Part shown: positions 16,037-23,521 of the stretch, piece after piece
Layout of the letters: each line of letters begins with the position of its first letter
How positions within the stretch are numbered: position 1 is the stretch's first letter
From: Arcobacter sp. EP1
Lineage (GTDB): Bacteria > Campylobacterota > Campylobacteria > Campylobacterales > Arcobacteraceae
Direction: 5' to 3'
Assembly (NCBI GenBank): GCA_001655195.1
Contig: LPNY01000209.1
Span: 28,756 to 92,755 of the forward strand
DNA: 64,000 bases
Notes under the pieces: model-generated
Database searches by the model: none
Seen by the model: only the letters and a program-made list of their open reading frames with translations
Told to the model about the DNA's origin: nothing
Translations under genes and position numbers: made by a program

Positions 16037-17431
16037 TCACGCGACACTTTTAGTCTCAATAACTGTCTTTTCATTTCGATGATTATAAATATTCAATCGT
16101 GAGTGACTCTCGTCATCCAAAATCTTTTGTGCGGCCATTAAACCTGTCTCCATTGCAGTATCTAAGAAAATGTATCTAAAAGTTCCTTGCCTACCTGCCA
16201 TAATAAGGTTATCAAATTGGTTTAAGTACTCAATGGTTTTATCTCTTTTTTCACTGTATTCTATGTCCATTAAGGTATACGCATGTTCTGTTGTAAAAGA
16301 GAAGTAATCCACGATTTTATCTTCAATATCAAACTTTAACCTGCTTAAATCTTTTTTAACAATAGCTAAAAGTTCATCTTCATTCATATCCCATATTTCA
16401 TCCCCTTTATTACAAGGGATCTCAAGCATAATAGAACTTTTTCCTTGTGGAGCCATGGATTCTGACCTTCGTTTTGGTTCTTGAATACGTGTTGGCAATA
16501 AATCATAATCACTCACATACTGCCACGTATGAGGTGAAAAGTCCTCAATATCCAAACCTATACATAAAAATCGAAGACTTCTAAATTTTAACCCGCTCTC
16601 AAAACCTAACTGTTTTGACATCTCATTTAAAGGCATAGTTGAAATAATATTTTGAGCATGGAAACTTTTTGTTTGTGTTTTAACTGTTTCAATTTTATTA
16701 TCACTATAAATAAAACTTTCAACACCTTCATTAACAAAGATTTCTCCACCTAAAGCTTCAAACTTTTTTGCCATCTTTTTAGGCAATCCACCAAAACCAA
16801 ATTTTGGATAGCGGTAACTTTTGGCATAGGTTCGTGCTGTTTTTTTGTTTTTAAACAAAAGTTTCTTTGCTACATCTTTTAAATCAAGTAAAGATATTCT
16901 CTGTCCCGCCCAATCAGCACTCAATTTATCAGGTTCAATGCCCCACAGCTTTTTTGTATATGGGCCAAAAAAGTTATCATAAAGGGTTTTTCCAAAACGT
17001 GAACTAATCCATGATTTAAAACTACTATCATCGGGGTTCACCATTTTAAATATGATTTTTAGGGTATCAATTGAAGCACCAAAGAGTAATTTAAAAGGTG
17101 CCACGCTAAAAAGGTTTTTTAAATTTAAAGGGTACTCATACACCCTGTCTTGATGAAGAATCACTGAACTTCTTTGAGCAAATAGTAAATCATCACCTAA
17201 AACCTCTTCAACAAAAGAGAGTAAAACTTCGTTATTCGTAATAAACCTGTGTCCCCCATAATCAAAACGATAGGTTTCACCATTTGTATATAACTCTTCG
17301 GTTTTACACTGTCCACCAACAACACCCTCTTTTTCTAAAAGAATCACTTTTTTACCATTTCTAGCAAGTTCAATCCCAGCCATAAGACCGGCAACTCCTC
17401 CACCTATTATTAATACATCACACTTTTGCAT
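16037..17431 (-). CDS. FAD-dependent amino-oxidase/UDP-galactopyranose mutase-like enzyme
   Basis: A 464-residue flavoprotein. The Rossmann motif IIGGGVAGLMAG is at residues 8-19, followed by the ribose-binding Glu in LLEKEG near 34 and GGQCKTEE. A second FAD-contacting region, MAGRQGTFRYIFLDTAMETG, lies near the C-terminus. YRYPKFGFGGLPKKMAKKF near 206-224 is typical of the protoporphyrinogen-oxidase/mutase-like proteins found in polysaccharide clusters. It overlaps the FTR1 gene by 14 nt. The likely role is sugar ring contraction or another flavin-dependent nucleotide-sugar reaction feeding the GT-C enzyme two genes downstream. The alternative is an iron- or haem-linked redox role. True haem-pathway HemG/HemY is less likely given the context. 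Confidence 0.72.
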   Translation of the reverse strand: MQKCDVLIIGGGVAGLMAGIELARNGKKVILLEKEGVVGGQCKTEELYTNGETYRFDYGGHRFITNNEVLLSFVEEVLGDDLLFAQRSSVILHQDRVYEYPLNLKNLFSVAPFKLLFGASIDTLKIIFKMVNPDDSSFKSWISSRFGKTLYDNFFGPYTKKLWGIEPDKLSADWAGQRISLLDLKDVAKKLLFKNKKTARTYAKSYRYPKFGFGGLPKKMAKKFEALGGEIFVNEGVESFIYSDNKIETVKTQTKSFHAQNIISTMPLNEMSKQLGFESGLKFRSLRFLCIGLDIEDFSPHTWQYVSDYDLLPTRIQEPKRRSESMAPQGKSSIMLEIPCNKGDEIWDMNEDELLAIVKKDLSRLKFDIEDKIVDYFSFTTEHAYTLMDIEYSEKRDKTIEYLNQFDNLIMAGRQGTFRYIFLDTAMETGLMAAQKILDDESHSRLNIYNHRNEKTVIETKSVA

Positions 17432-18236
17432 AGGAGTAAGTTCTTTTCCATAAGAAGATTGCAGTTAACATATAAAATGACCACGAAACTAAATGAAGTA
17501 GTGTTGGAGAAGAGTTATATCCAAACAGAGCTCTTAAAAATGTTCCAAATAATCCCCTATCATCCAAGATAAACGATATATCATATACAACAGGTATGAC
17601 TGTAGGTAATAGCTCCGCTGCTTGCATCATTGAAATAGCACTTCCAAACAATCCACCAGCAATGATTAAAATTAACAATCCTGTATATTTAAAAAATGAT
17701 TGCAGTGGGATATTTCGAGCACCTTTCATAAGAATATAAACTAAAACAAGGGAAAGGAAAAGTCCTATAACTGCACCTATGAGCCCTTGCTCCATAGTAA
17801 AACCTTCAGTAAGAGTTAATGAAGAAAAGAAAAGTACCGTTTCAAAGCCTTCTCTTAAAACAGCTAAGAAAGCTAAAAATACCATACCTAAAATATTACC
17901 TGTGGTTACCAATTTTTTAAGGTTTTCTTCGATTTCACCTTTTATCTGTTTTGACTGGTTTGCCATCCAAACAACCATGTATGATAATACAACTGTTGCA
18001 AAGAGTAAAATAAATATCATCAGATAATGTTGATAAAGTTCATTATCCATTCCATAAATAACAACTTGGAAAATATACGCAATAAAAAGAGATACTATGA
18101 TTCCAATAATAACACCAAGGTAAATAAATTTATTAAATCGTGTTGCTTGTAGTTTGCCTAAATAGGAGAGAATTATACCAACAATCAGAAAAGCTTCTAA
18201 GCCTTCTCTAAAAGTGATTAAGAAAGATGCTAACAT
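17418..18236 (-). CDS. FTR1-family high-affinity iron permease
   Basis: A 272-residue inner-membrane protein with seven predicted helices. It shows the two REGLE-type iron-binding motifs expected of FTR1/EfeU: REGLE at 10-14 in helix 1 and REGFE at 128-132 in helix 4. It transports iron, usually Fe3+ coupled to an oxidation or reduction step at the membrane surface. No EfeO or EfeB homologue lies beside it. Instead the unit continues with an FAD enzyme (14-nt overlap), an exported helical protein and a glycosyltransferase. ATG at 18236 is preceded by aagga 5 nt upstream, and a Fur-like inverted repeat sits at 18253-18280, so it should be induced by iron limitation. Confidence 0.92.
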   Translation of the reverse strand: MLASFLITFREGLEAFLIVGIILSYLGKLQATRFNKFIYLGVIIGIIVSLFIAYIFQVVIYGMDNELYQHYLMIFILLFATVVLSYMVVWMANQSKQIKGEIEENLKKLVTTGNILGMVFLAFLAVLREGFETVLFFSSLTLTEGFTMEQGLIGAVIGLFLSLVLVYILMKGARNIPLQSFFKYTGLLILIIAGGLFGSAISMMQAAELLPTVIPVVYDISFILDDRGLFGTFLRALFGYNSSPTLLHLVSWSFYMLTAIFLWKRTYSYAKV

Positions 18237-18252
18237 TGTGTTCCTTGTAATT

Positions 18253-18280
18253 AACTATAATAATTGTTATCATTATAGTT
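18253..18280 (-). promoter_or_regulatory. Fur box within a 28-nt inverted repeat upstream of FTR1
   Basis: The sequence has 9-bp arms aactataat / attatagtt around a Fur-like core (ataataattgttatcatta, 18257-18275). It lies 17 nt before the FTR1 ATG, overlapping the likely promoter. Confidence 0.65.
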
Positions 18281-18316
18281 ATTTACACTTAAAAACACAC
18301 TTAACTATCTAAGTTG

Positions 18317-18649
18317 TTATTTTGTAACTTCAAACTCCGTTGAGTATGTTATTTCACCATCGGTTGCGTTAAAAGTCCAAATACCTAACTCGCGTCCTTG
18401 AATATATCTAAAATCATAAACCGAGCCATGCCCTTTTGGCATAATAAGTTTTCGTTCTCTTGAAATGTCACCATTTGGAGTAATCCATTGAACATCAATA
18501 AATTTATCTTCTATTTCACGATTAGCAGTATATTTACAGATAATAGAGTTCTCTTCTTTAATAATTAAACAATCAACTTCATTGATTTTATCCATTGAAA
18601 AAGCCAAGCTACTACCTAAAATAAGGCTAAAGAGTATCTTCATCATCAT
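18317..18649 (-). CDS. Unknown small exported Ig-like protein
   Basis: A 110-residue protein with a signal peptide (MMMKILFSLILGSSLAFS). The mature part is beta-rich, with a possible disulfide between the two cysteines of DCLIIKEENSIICKY and a C-terminal strand pattern (GIWTFNATDGEITYSTEFEV) that suggests one Ig-like or carbohydrate-binding-like domain. The family was not recognised. The ATG lies inside the GAT-GAT-GAT codons at the end of the preceding membrane-protein gene (23-nt overlap) with aagga about 5 nt upstream. It is the last gene of the trpA-bpt run; no Fur box lies directly in front of it. Confidence 0.65.
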   Translation of the reverse strand: MMMKILFSLILGSSLAFSMDKINEVDCLIIKEENSIICKYTANREIEDKFIDVQWITPNGDISRERKLIMPKGHGSVYDFRYIQGRELGIWTFNATDGEITYSTEFEVTK

Positions 18650-18857
18650 CAGATCCTTTAATATCCATATATTTTAACAAAATATGTTTAATGGGTGCAT
18701 AAAATGTTGTCATAAATAAAACAGCAATAATAAGTTGAATAATCTTTTTCCAAGAACTCTGCTCAAAAAAGAAGTTAATCACCCCATAACTAATCCCTAA
18801 TGCCAAAGCAGCTGTAATAACAACTGATACTATAATTGCTACATTATAATTATTCAT
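18627..18857 (-). CDS. Unknown small two-helix membrane protein
   Basis: About 76 residues with two hydrophobic helices and an acidic tail (GSDDDEDTL). I chose ATG at 18857 because ggag lies 4 nt upstream within the end of bpt. A longer start at 18881 would add eight residues and overlap bpt by 32 nt. It shares bases at both ends with its neighbours, so it is part of the trpA-bpt transcript. No motif points to a function; a partner role with the following exported protein is possible. Confidence 0.62.
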   Translation of the reverse strand: MNNYNVAIIVSVVITAALALGISYGVINFFFEQSSWKKIIQLIIAVLFMTTFYAPIKHILLKYMDIKGSDDDEDTL

Positions 18858-19584
18858 ATTTCTCCCAAATAGTTGCTTCATCCAAACTTACTCGATTTGT
18901 CAAAATATCAAACGGTTTGTAGGACTCTTTGTATCCCATAGAGGGATGATTTTTAATCCAATATCCCAAATAAATATAAGGAATATTTAACTCTTTAGCG
19001 ATTTTTATTTGCGCTAAAATTGAAAATTTTCCCAATGATAACTCTTGATAATCATGGTCATAAAAACAGTAAATAGAAGAGATTGATTTAGGTAAAATAT
19101 CCGTCAGAGCAACACCAATAAGTTTATTATCTCGCATATATAAAAACTCTTTTGAGTATTCTGCTTTGCCTTGTACATACGAACGGTTATACTCTATTGG
19201 TTCAATAGGTGAATGTTGCCACCCTTTTTTTTCACTCATATGAGCATGGTATTTATCATAAAGTTGCAAGTGATCTAAGGTTAATGAAGGCGGTTGAATA
19301 TAAATCTTTGTATCTTCATTTTTAGCTAATACTCGTTTTTCAGAACGCGAAAACTCATAGTTTAAAGCATCAATACGCATACTAACACATTTTGTACAAT
19401 TTTCACACTCTGGAACAAAGTGCATCTTCCCAAAACGTCGCCAGCCATGCTCTAACATATTTTGATACTCAAGTGTCGAACAGTTTTGTAAATATCGATA
19501 TCGTATATCTGATATTTCATCATCAAAATAGGAACAATCCCGATGCTGTTCTACAAACTCAATATCCTCTTCTAACAATTGCAT
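18850..19584 (-). CDS. bpt: Aspartate/glutamate leucyltransferase (N-end rule) Bpt
   Basis: A 244-residue aminoacyl-tRNA-protein transferase of the Bpt/Ate1 family. The N-terminal region has the signature C-x2-C pair in PECENCTKCVSMRID, and the C-terminal half has the GNAT-like region SSIYCFYDHDY and YIYLGYWIKNHPSMGYKESYKP, nearly diagnostic of the family. Bpt adds leucine from Leu-tRNA to N-terminal Asp or Glu, marking proteins for ClpS/ClpAP. aat, clpS and clpA all occur later in this window. It sits 3 nt after trpA and overlaps the small membrane-protein gene. Length is typical. Confidence 0.92.
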   Translation of the reverse strand: MQLLEEDIEFVEQHRDCSYFDDEISDIRYRYLQNCSTLEYQNMLEHGWRRFGKMHFVPECENCTKCVSMRIDALNYEFSRSEKRVLAKNEDTKIYIQPPSLTLDHLQLYDKYHAHMSEKKGWQHSPIEPIEYNRSYVQGKAEYSKEFLYMRDNKLIGVALTDILPKSISSIYCFYDHDYQELSLGKFSILAQIKIAKELNIPYIYLGYWIKNHPSMGYKESYKPFDILTNRVSLDEATIWEKYE

Positions 19585-19587
19585 TTT

Positions 19588-20328
19588 TTACTCGTTGATT
19601 TTAGCTTTTATCTCTTTAGCAATAGCGCAGATTTTGGTAATCTTTTCCATATTGCTTAAACTATCATCAATTAAGTGCTTCACAAAAGCACTTCCAACAA
19701 TAACTCCATCAACACCTTTAGCTTTTTCTTGACATGTCTTTTCATCCACCCCAAAGCCAATATAAAGTGGCGTCTGAGAATATTTTTTCACATTCTCAAT
19801 AACCATACTTAAATCTTCACTTTTACCACTTCCTGTAATTCCAGCATATGCAACCATATAGATAAACTCTTGGGCATTAGTTACAACTTTTTTAATACGA
19901 TTTTCACTGTGTGTTGGAGCTACAAAAGAGATTAATGACTGATTGTATTGATTACATAATGATTGATAAGCTACCGCTTCTTCATATGGTAAATCAGGGA
20001 TAATAGCACCCTTAATACCATACTCTTGTGCTTTTGTAAAAAAGTTCTCCATTCCATAATGATAAAAAGGATTCATATATCCCATCCATAAAGTATCCAT
20101 TTGAGGTGCTATTTGAGAACTTACATCAAATAAATCATTTAATTTAAACCCTTGTTGTAAGGCTAACAAGTTTGCTTTTTCAATCACTGGTCCATCTGCA
20201 ACTGGGTCAGAAAAAGGAATACCTAATTCTAAAATATCAACACCAGCTTCTTTCATATTCAGGGCTAAATCAACAGTAAAACTATTATTTGGGTACGAGG
20301 CAGTAATATACCCTACTAATTTTTTCAA
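19588..20328 (-). CDS. trpA: Tryptophan synthase alpha subunit
   Basis: A 246-residue TIM barrel that cleaves indole-3-glycerol phosphate to indole for TrpB. The catalytic Glu is in ELGIPFSDPVADGP (about 36-49) and the catalytic Asp in IPDLPYEEA (about 113-121). The phosphate site is GFGVDEKTCQ and VIVGSAFVKHL. The start is TTG at 20328 with agga about 10 nt upstream; there is no suitable ATG nearby. trpB is not adjacent, so the trp genes are scattered, and trpA instead heads a run with bpt. Confidence 0.93.
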   Translation of the reverse strand: MKKLVGYITASYPNNSFTVDLALNMKEAGVDILELGIPFSDPVADGPVIEKANLLALQQGFKLNDLFDVSSQIAPQMDTLWMGYMNPFYHYGMENFFTKAQEYGIKGAIIPDLPYEEAVAYQSLCNQYNQSLISFVAPTHSENRIKKVVTNAQEFIYMVAYAGITGSGKSEDLSMVIENVKKYSQTPLYIGFGVDEKTCQEKAKGVDGVIVGSAFVKHLIDDSLSNMEKITKICAIAKEIKAKINE

Positions 20329-20446
20329 AATAAAATCCTATTTATAAGTTATATCACAAAAGCTATTTTTAACTTTTTGATACTAAAAGCAGTCATTTTA
20401 CCTAAACTCATCTTGAAAAGATATGAGGGTCTAAGTATCATTAAAA

Positions 20447-21292
20447 CTAGAAGGCGTCTTTTAAAGAGTCTCGAATTGTTAAAAATTCATCTAAATGTTC
20501 AAAAAAGATATCAATTAATTTAGGGTCAAAGTGTTCACCTCTCTCCTCTTTAAAGAGATTAAAGATTCTTTCATCATCCCATGCTGCCTTATATACACGG
20601 TCACTTCCCAGGGCATCAAAAACATCTGCTAAAGCAGTGATGCGTCCATAAATATGAATCTCTTCGCCTTTTAATGCATTTGGATATCCCTTTCCATTCC
20701 ATTTTTCATGGTGTTCATAAGCAACAGTAGCTGCCATTTTAAGCAGTGGACGATTGGAGTGTTTTAACATTTCATATCCTAGTTGAGCGTGGGTATCCAT
20801 GATTTTTCGCTCTTCGTCATTAAAACGGCCGGGTTTATTTAAAACAGCATCAGGAATAGCAACCTTTCCTATATCGTGCATTGGGCTTGCTTGTTTGAGC
20901 ATCTCAGCTTCTTTTTTGGGTAATCCATAATATAAAGCTAATAACTTAGAGTACTCAGCAACTCTTTTAACATGATTTCCTGTCTCTTTTGAACGGCTCT
21001 CTCCAATAGCACCCATAGTAAAGACGACTTCTCTTTGTGTCTCTTCTATTTCACGACTCAGTGCTTCAACTTCTTGTAATTTCACTTGGAGTTGATCATA
21101 CTCTTGTTGTTGGCGTTTATCACTTCGCGCCATGATTTTATCTTGACGTTTGACATCTTTGATTAATTTATCGGTGGTTTTAGCAAACTCTTCTTTTAAA
21201 AGCTCAATCTCTGCAATAAGTTTATTATCATGTACGTTATCGTTTTGACGTCTACTTTTTTTTCGTCTTTCCGAACTTTTTTCTTCAGGCAT
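20447..21292 (-). CDS. HD-GYP domain protein, predicted c-di-GMP phosphodiesterase
   Basis: A 281-residue cytosolic protein. The N-terminal half (about 1-85) is a lysine/arginine-rich start followed by a long coiled coil. The HD-GYP domain (about 92-270) keeps the metal and substrate residues: MHDIGKVAIP, KPGRF, EHHEKWNGKGYP and ALADVFDAL. The usual Asp before the GxGYP is Asn, as in some active members. It lacks its own sensor and follows the degenerate GGDEF gene by 9 nt, so it is probably the output of the Sia-like pathway upstream, degrading c-di-GMP. It is the last gene of the signalling operon. Confidence 0.88.
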   Translation of the reverse strand: MPEEKSSERRKKSRRQNDNVHDNKLIAEIELLKEEFAKTTDKLIKDVKRQDKIMARSDKRQQQEYDQLQVKLQEVEALSREIEETQREVVFTMGAIGESRSKETGNHVKRVAEYSKLLALYYGLPKKEAEMLKQASPMHDIGKVAIPDAVLNKPGRFNDEERKIMDTHAQLGYEMLKHSNRPLLKMAATVAYEHHEKWNGKGYPNALKGEEIHIYGRITALADVFDALGSDRVYKAAWDDERIFNLFKEERGEHFDPKLIDIFFEHLDEFLTIRDSLKDAF

Positions 21293-21301
21293 GATTTTCC
21301 T

Positions 21302-22204
21302 TTATTTGACCACGATATTTGTTTCATCTTGTTGTGCTTCAATAAATGCATTTTCACAACGTCGTAAAAAAATCTCTTCAGTATCTTTTCCTGGTATAAA
21401 ATGTGTCATACCAATGGAAAAAATAATATCAAAATTTAATACTTTTCTTTTTTTATTTAACTTCTGCATCAACAGTTTCACAGCATTACTATCTTTATTT
21501 CGTGTAATAATATAAAAAGCCTCTAAGGTATCATGAAAAACAATATCCTCTTTTTGAAAACTATTTTTTAGATACTTGTAGGTTCCTAATAAAAAATTAT
21601 TGATTGAACTACTTTGCTCAATTGTATCAATCATAGCGTTAAAATTATTTAATGAAATCTTTGCTAACCCAAAAGATGTTTTATCTTTTGACAACTCCAT
21701 AGAGACAACTTGTTTAATGGTCATATTTTTATATTCAGCAGGATTGATAACAATTTTTGCAGTGGGTTGAGAACCTACCTCCTCATTAAAACTGTGTTTA
21801 ACTTCGCCATAGTTTTCAATATAATAACGCAGTTTTTTTTCCAACTTTGAATTCTCTTCATAACTCTCTTTTAAAGCAGTCTCTAGATCTTTTGAACGCA
21901 ATTGAAACTTCGAAGAGGTCTCTTTTGTTTTACGATGTTCACTGACATTATCCATCAATTTTGTACGTGCTGTTTTTATAGTATATTGTAAATTATCACT
22001 AAGAGTGTCATTTTTTTCCATGATTTCACCACCCATATTATCGGAAAGTTTTATCATCTTTTCTTGACGTTTATACAAACGTCTATACTCTTTTAGTAAT
22101 TTATAATACTCATCAATACCTATACCCTCTTTATAGACACGATGCAACTCTTTGATAATATATTCACCGTGTTCAATGACACGTTCTTCTTTTGATTTTC
22201 GCAT
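21302..22204 (-). CDS. Degenerate GGDEF protein (SiaD-like position), catalytically dead
   Basis: A 300-residue protein with a helical/coiled-coil N-terminal half (about 1-165) and a C-terminal region with the fold pattern of a GGDEF domain: TSFGLAKISLNNFNAMID, then FIIFSIGM-like and ENAFIEAQQDETNIVVK as the usual last helix and strand. The GGEEF loop is replaced by HDTLEAF, so it should not make c-di-GMP. In Pseudomonas the gene after siaC is siaD, an active diguanylate cyclase bound and activated by SiaC. Here the equivalent gene appears to have lost catalysis and may be a SiaC receptor that passes the signal to the HD-GYP protein next door. The GGDEF relation was judged by eye. Confidence 0.7.
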   Translation of the reverse strand: MRKSKEERVIEHGEYIIKELHRVYKEGIGIDEYYKLLKEYRRLYKRQEKMIKLSDNMGGEIMEKNDTLSDNLQYTIKTARTKLMDNVSEHRKTKETSSKFQLRSKDLETALKESYEENSKLEKKLRYYIENYGEVKHSFNEEVGSQPTAKIVINPAEYKNMTIKQVVSMELSKDKTSFGLAKISLNNFNAMIDTIEQSSSINNFLLGTYKYLKNSFQKEDIVFHDTLEAFYIITRNKDSNAVKLLMQKLNKKRKVLNFDIIFSIGMTHFIPGKDTEEIFLRRCENAFIEAQQDETNIVVK

Positions 22205-22212
22205 GATTTACT

Positions 22213-22590
22213 CTATTTTTGTACTAAGTTAAATGTTAATTCCTCAAAGTCTTCTTTAAAATCTTCACCTGCTTCTAAAGCAGATTCATTCTCTTCATCA
22301 TAAATCCAATTGATTTCAATGCTGTTATCTTCACTTGCTTCTTCAATTAAATCGAAAAAATCAAAAAAAAGTTTTGAACTACTTGAATTAAAATAAATGA
22401 TTTCTAAGTTAACCACCGTTTTTTCCTGTGCATTACTTTCAAAATATTCTTCTACCCAATCCATCATTGGTTTATAAAATTCAAATGTATTTTCTGGATA
22501 GGATTTACCCACTAGTTCAAACAAACCTTTTTGCGCATCTAGATTTATTGATGGAGTATATTTAGTCTCTTCAATTTTTAAGTTTTCCAT
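22213..22590 (-). CDS. SiaC-family (DUF1987) regulatory phosphoprotein
   Basis: A 125-residue protein matching the DUF1987/SiaC pattern: an N-terminal YTPSINLDAQKGLFELVGKS strand pair, FEFYKPMMDWVEEYF helix, and the NLEIIYFNSSSSKLFFDFF stretch that carries the phosphorylated Ser/Thr in SiaC. In the Sia pathway the SiaB kinase phosphorylates SiaC and the SiaA PP2C phosphatase removes the phosphate; unphosphorylated SiaC then binds its target. All of these partners have counterparts in this operon. It is 3 nt from the SiaB-like gene and 8 nt from the degenerate GGDEF gene. Start ATG at 22590. Confidence 0.86.
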   Translation of the reverse strand: MENLKIEETKYTPSINLDAQKGLFELVGKSYPENTFEFYKPMMDWVEEYFESNAQEKTVVNLEIIYFNSSSSKLFFDFFDLIEEASEDNSIEINWIYDEENESALEAGEDFKEDFEELTFNLVQK

Positions 22591-22593
22591 AAT

Positions 22594-23148
22594 TTAGTTC
22601 TCCTTATTAATATTAATTCGTGATATAAAATGAAAATAGTATTTATCTTCATTGATTGTTTTAAATTCATATTTGACTTCACTACTGCGTTTAGCAATTT
22701 CATAAAAGCCAATTCCACCACCTTTGCCATGTTTATCTTTACCACTTCGACGAAGTTCCCGATACTTTTTCTTTAAGTCATCTCGAGGAAGGGTAACAAT
22801 TTCTTTTAGTTTTGGTTCAATTTTATCTTTATCGTCTTGAGCAACTATATTTTGGCTATGGATGTAGTAATTTCCCTGTTCATCTTTTCCTACAACAATA
22901 AGACCTTCAGATTTAACCTCTTTGCATTGGGCATTTTTGTTTTTTGAATAATTCATAACATTTTGAGAAAGTTCAATAAAAATTGTAAAAATATTATTTG
23001 CAACTCCCATATTTAAGTCATTATATTCTGCTTCTTTTTCTAAAGCTTCTGTCATTCCTGCAATGAGAGTTTGTGTTAAAAAACCACCATAAGATAAAAA
23101 GATGATACCATCTTTTTCAACCATATTTTGTATATTGTCAACGTTCAT
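22594..23148 (-). CDS. SiaB-family protein kinase (GHKL-like fold)
   Basis: A 184-residue soluble kinase of the SiaB type. An N-box-like motif, FIELSQNVMNYS (about 53-64), and a G-box-like KHGKGGGIGFYEIAKRSS (about 138-155) identify an ATP-binding GHKL fold similar to anti-sigma-factor kinases. It is expected to phosphorylate the neighbouring SiaC-like protein on Ser/Thr. It overlaps the response regulator gene by 11 nt, which suggests that REC-domain phosphorylation and kinase production are linked. In Pseudomonas SiaB stands alone beside SiaA; here a response regulator is inserted between the phosphatase and kinase genes. Confidence 0.82.
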   Translation of the reverse strand: MNVDNIQNMVEKDGIIFLSYGGFLTQTLIAGMTEALEKEAEYNDLNMGVANNIFTIFIELSQNVMNYSKNKNAQCKEVKSEGLIVVGKDEQGNYYIHSQNIVAQDDKDKIEPKLKEIVTLPRDDLKKKYRELRRSGKDKHGKGGGIGFYEIAKRSSEVKYEFKTINEDKYYFHFISRININKEN

Positions 23149-23521
23149 CTTTATCCTTTATCTCTAATTCTTTCACTGCTTGAGCAAACATTTCAAAATT
23201 AACAGGTTTTCTCAAGATCTTTCTAACACCAATTTTCAGAGCCCCTATAAGCTCTTTTTTATCTACTATTGATGTTACCAAAATTATATTTATATTAGGG
23301 TTTATTTCCAACATCAGTTTAGAAGCTTCATTGCCTTTCATATTTGGCATTTCTAAATCCATAATAATATAATCATACGCTATCTTTTTAAATCTCTCAA
23401 CTGCAATCACGCCATCCTCTGCTTCGTGAATTACACTAAAATTTAACTCTTTAATAAACTCACTTAGCTTCTGTCTTGCTATTTTAGAGTCATCAACCAC
23501 TAAAAACTTTTTACTCATCAT
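23138..23521 (-). CDS. Single-domain response regulator (CheY-like)
   Basis: A 127-residue REC domain with no output domain. The acidic pair is in VVDDSKIARQ (about 8-17), the phosphoacceptor Asp in YIIMDLEMPNMKG (about 57), Thr/Ser at VTSIVDKKE and the conserved Lys in LRKPVNFE. It overlaps the giant receptor gene by 4 nt and siaB by 11 nt. No histidine kinase domain is in the receptor, so its donor must be encoded elsewhere. It probably feeds a second input into the SiaA/SiaB-like switch. Confidence 0.88.
   Translation of the reverse strand: MMSKKFLVVDDSKIARQKLSEFIKELNFSVIHEAEDGVIAVERFKKIAYDYIIMDLEMPNMKGNEASKLMLEINPNINIILVTSIVDKKELIGALKIGVRKILRKPVNFEMFAQAVKELEIKDKDER

Noticed and set aside
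16037..17431. Haem-pathway protoporphyrinogen oxidase
   Set aside because: The middle motif and the neighbouring glycosyltransferase and epimerase fit the polysaccharide-associated branch better.
20329..20446. Imperfect hairpin between the HD-GYP gene and trpA (about 20408-20430)
   Set aside because: Stem has mismatches, lies upstream of trpA where its polarity would be wrong for most use, and lacks a clear T tract.
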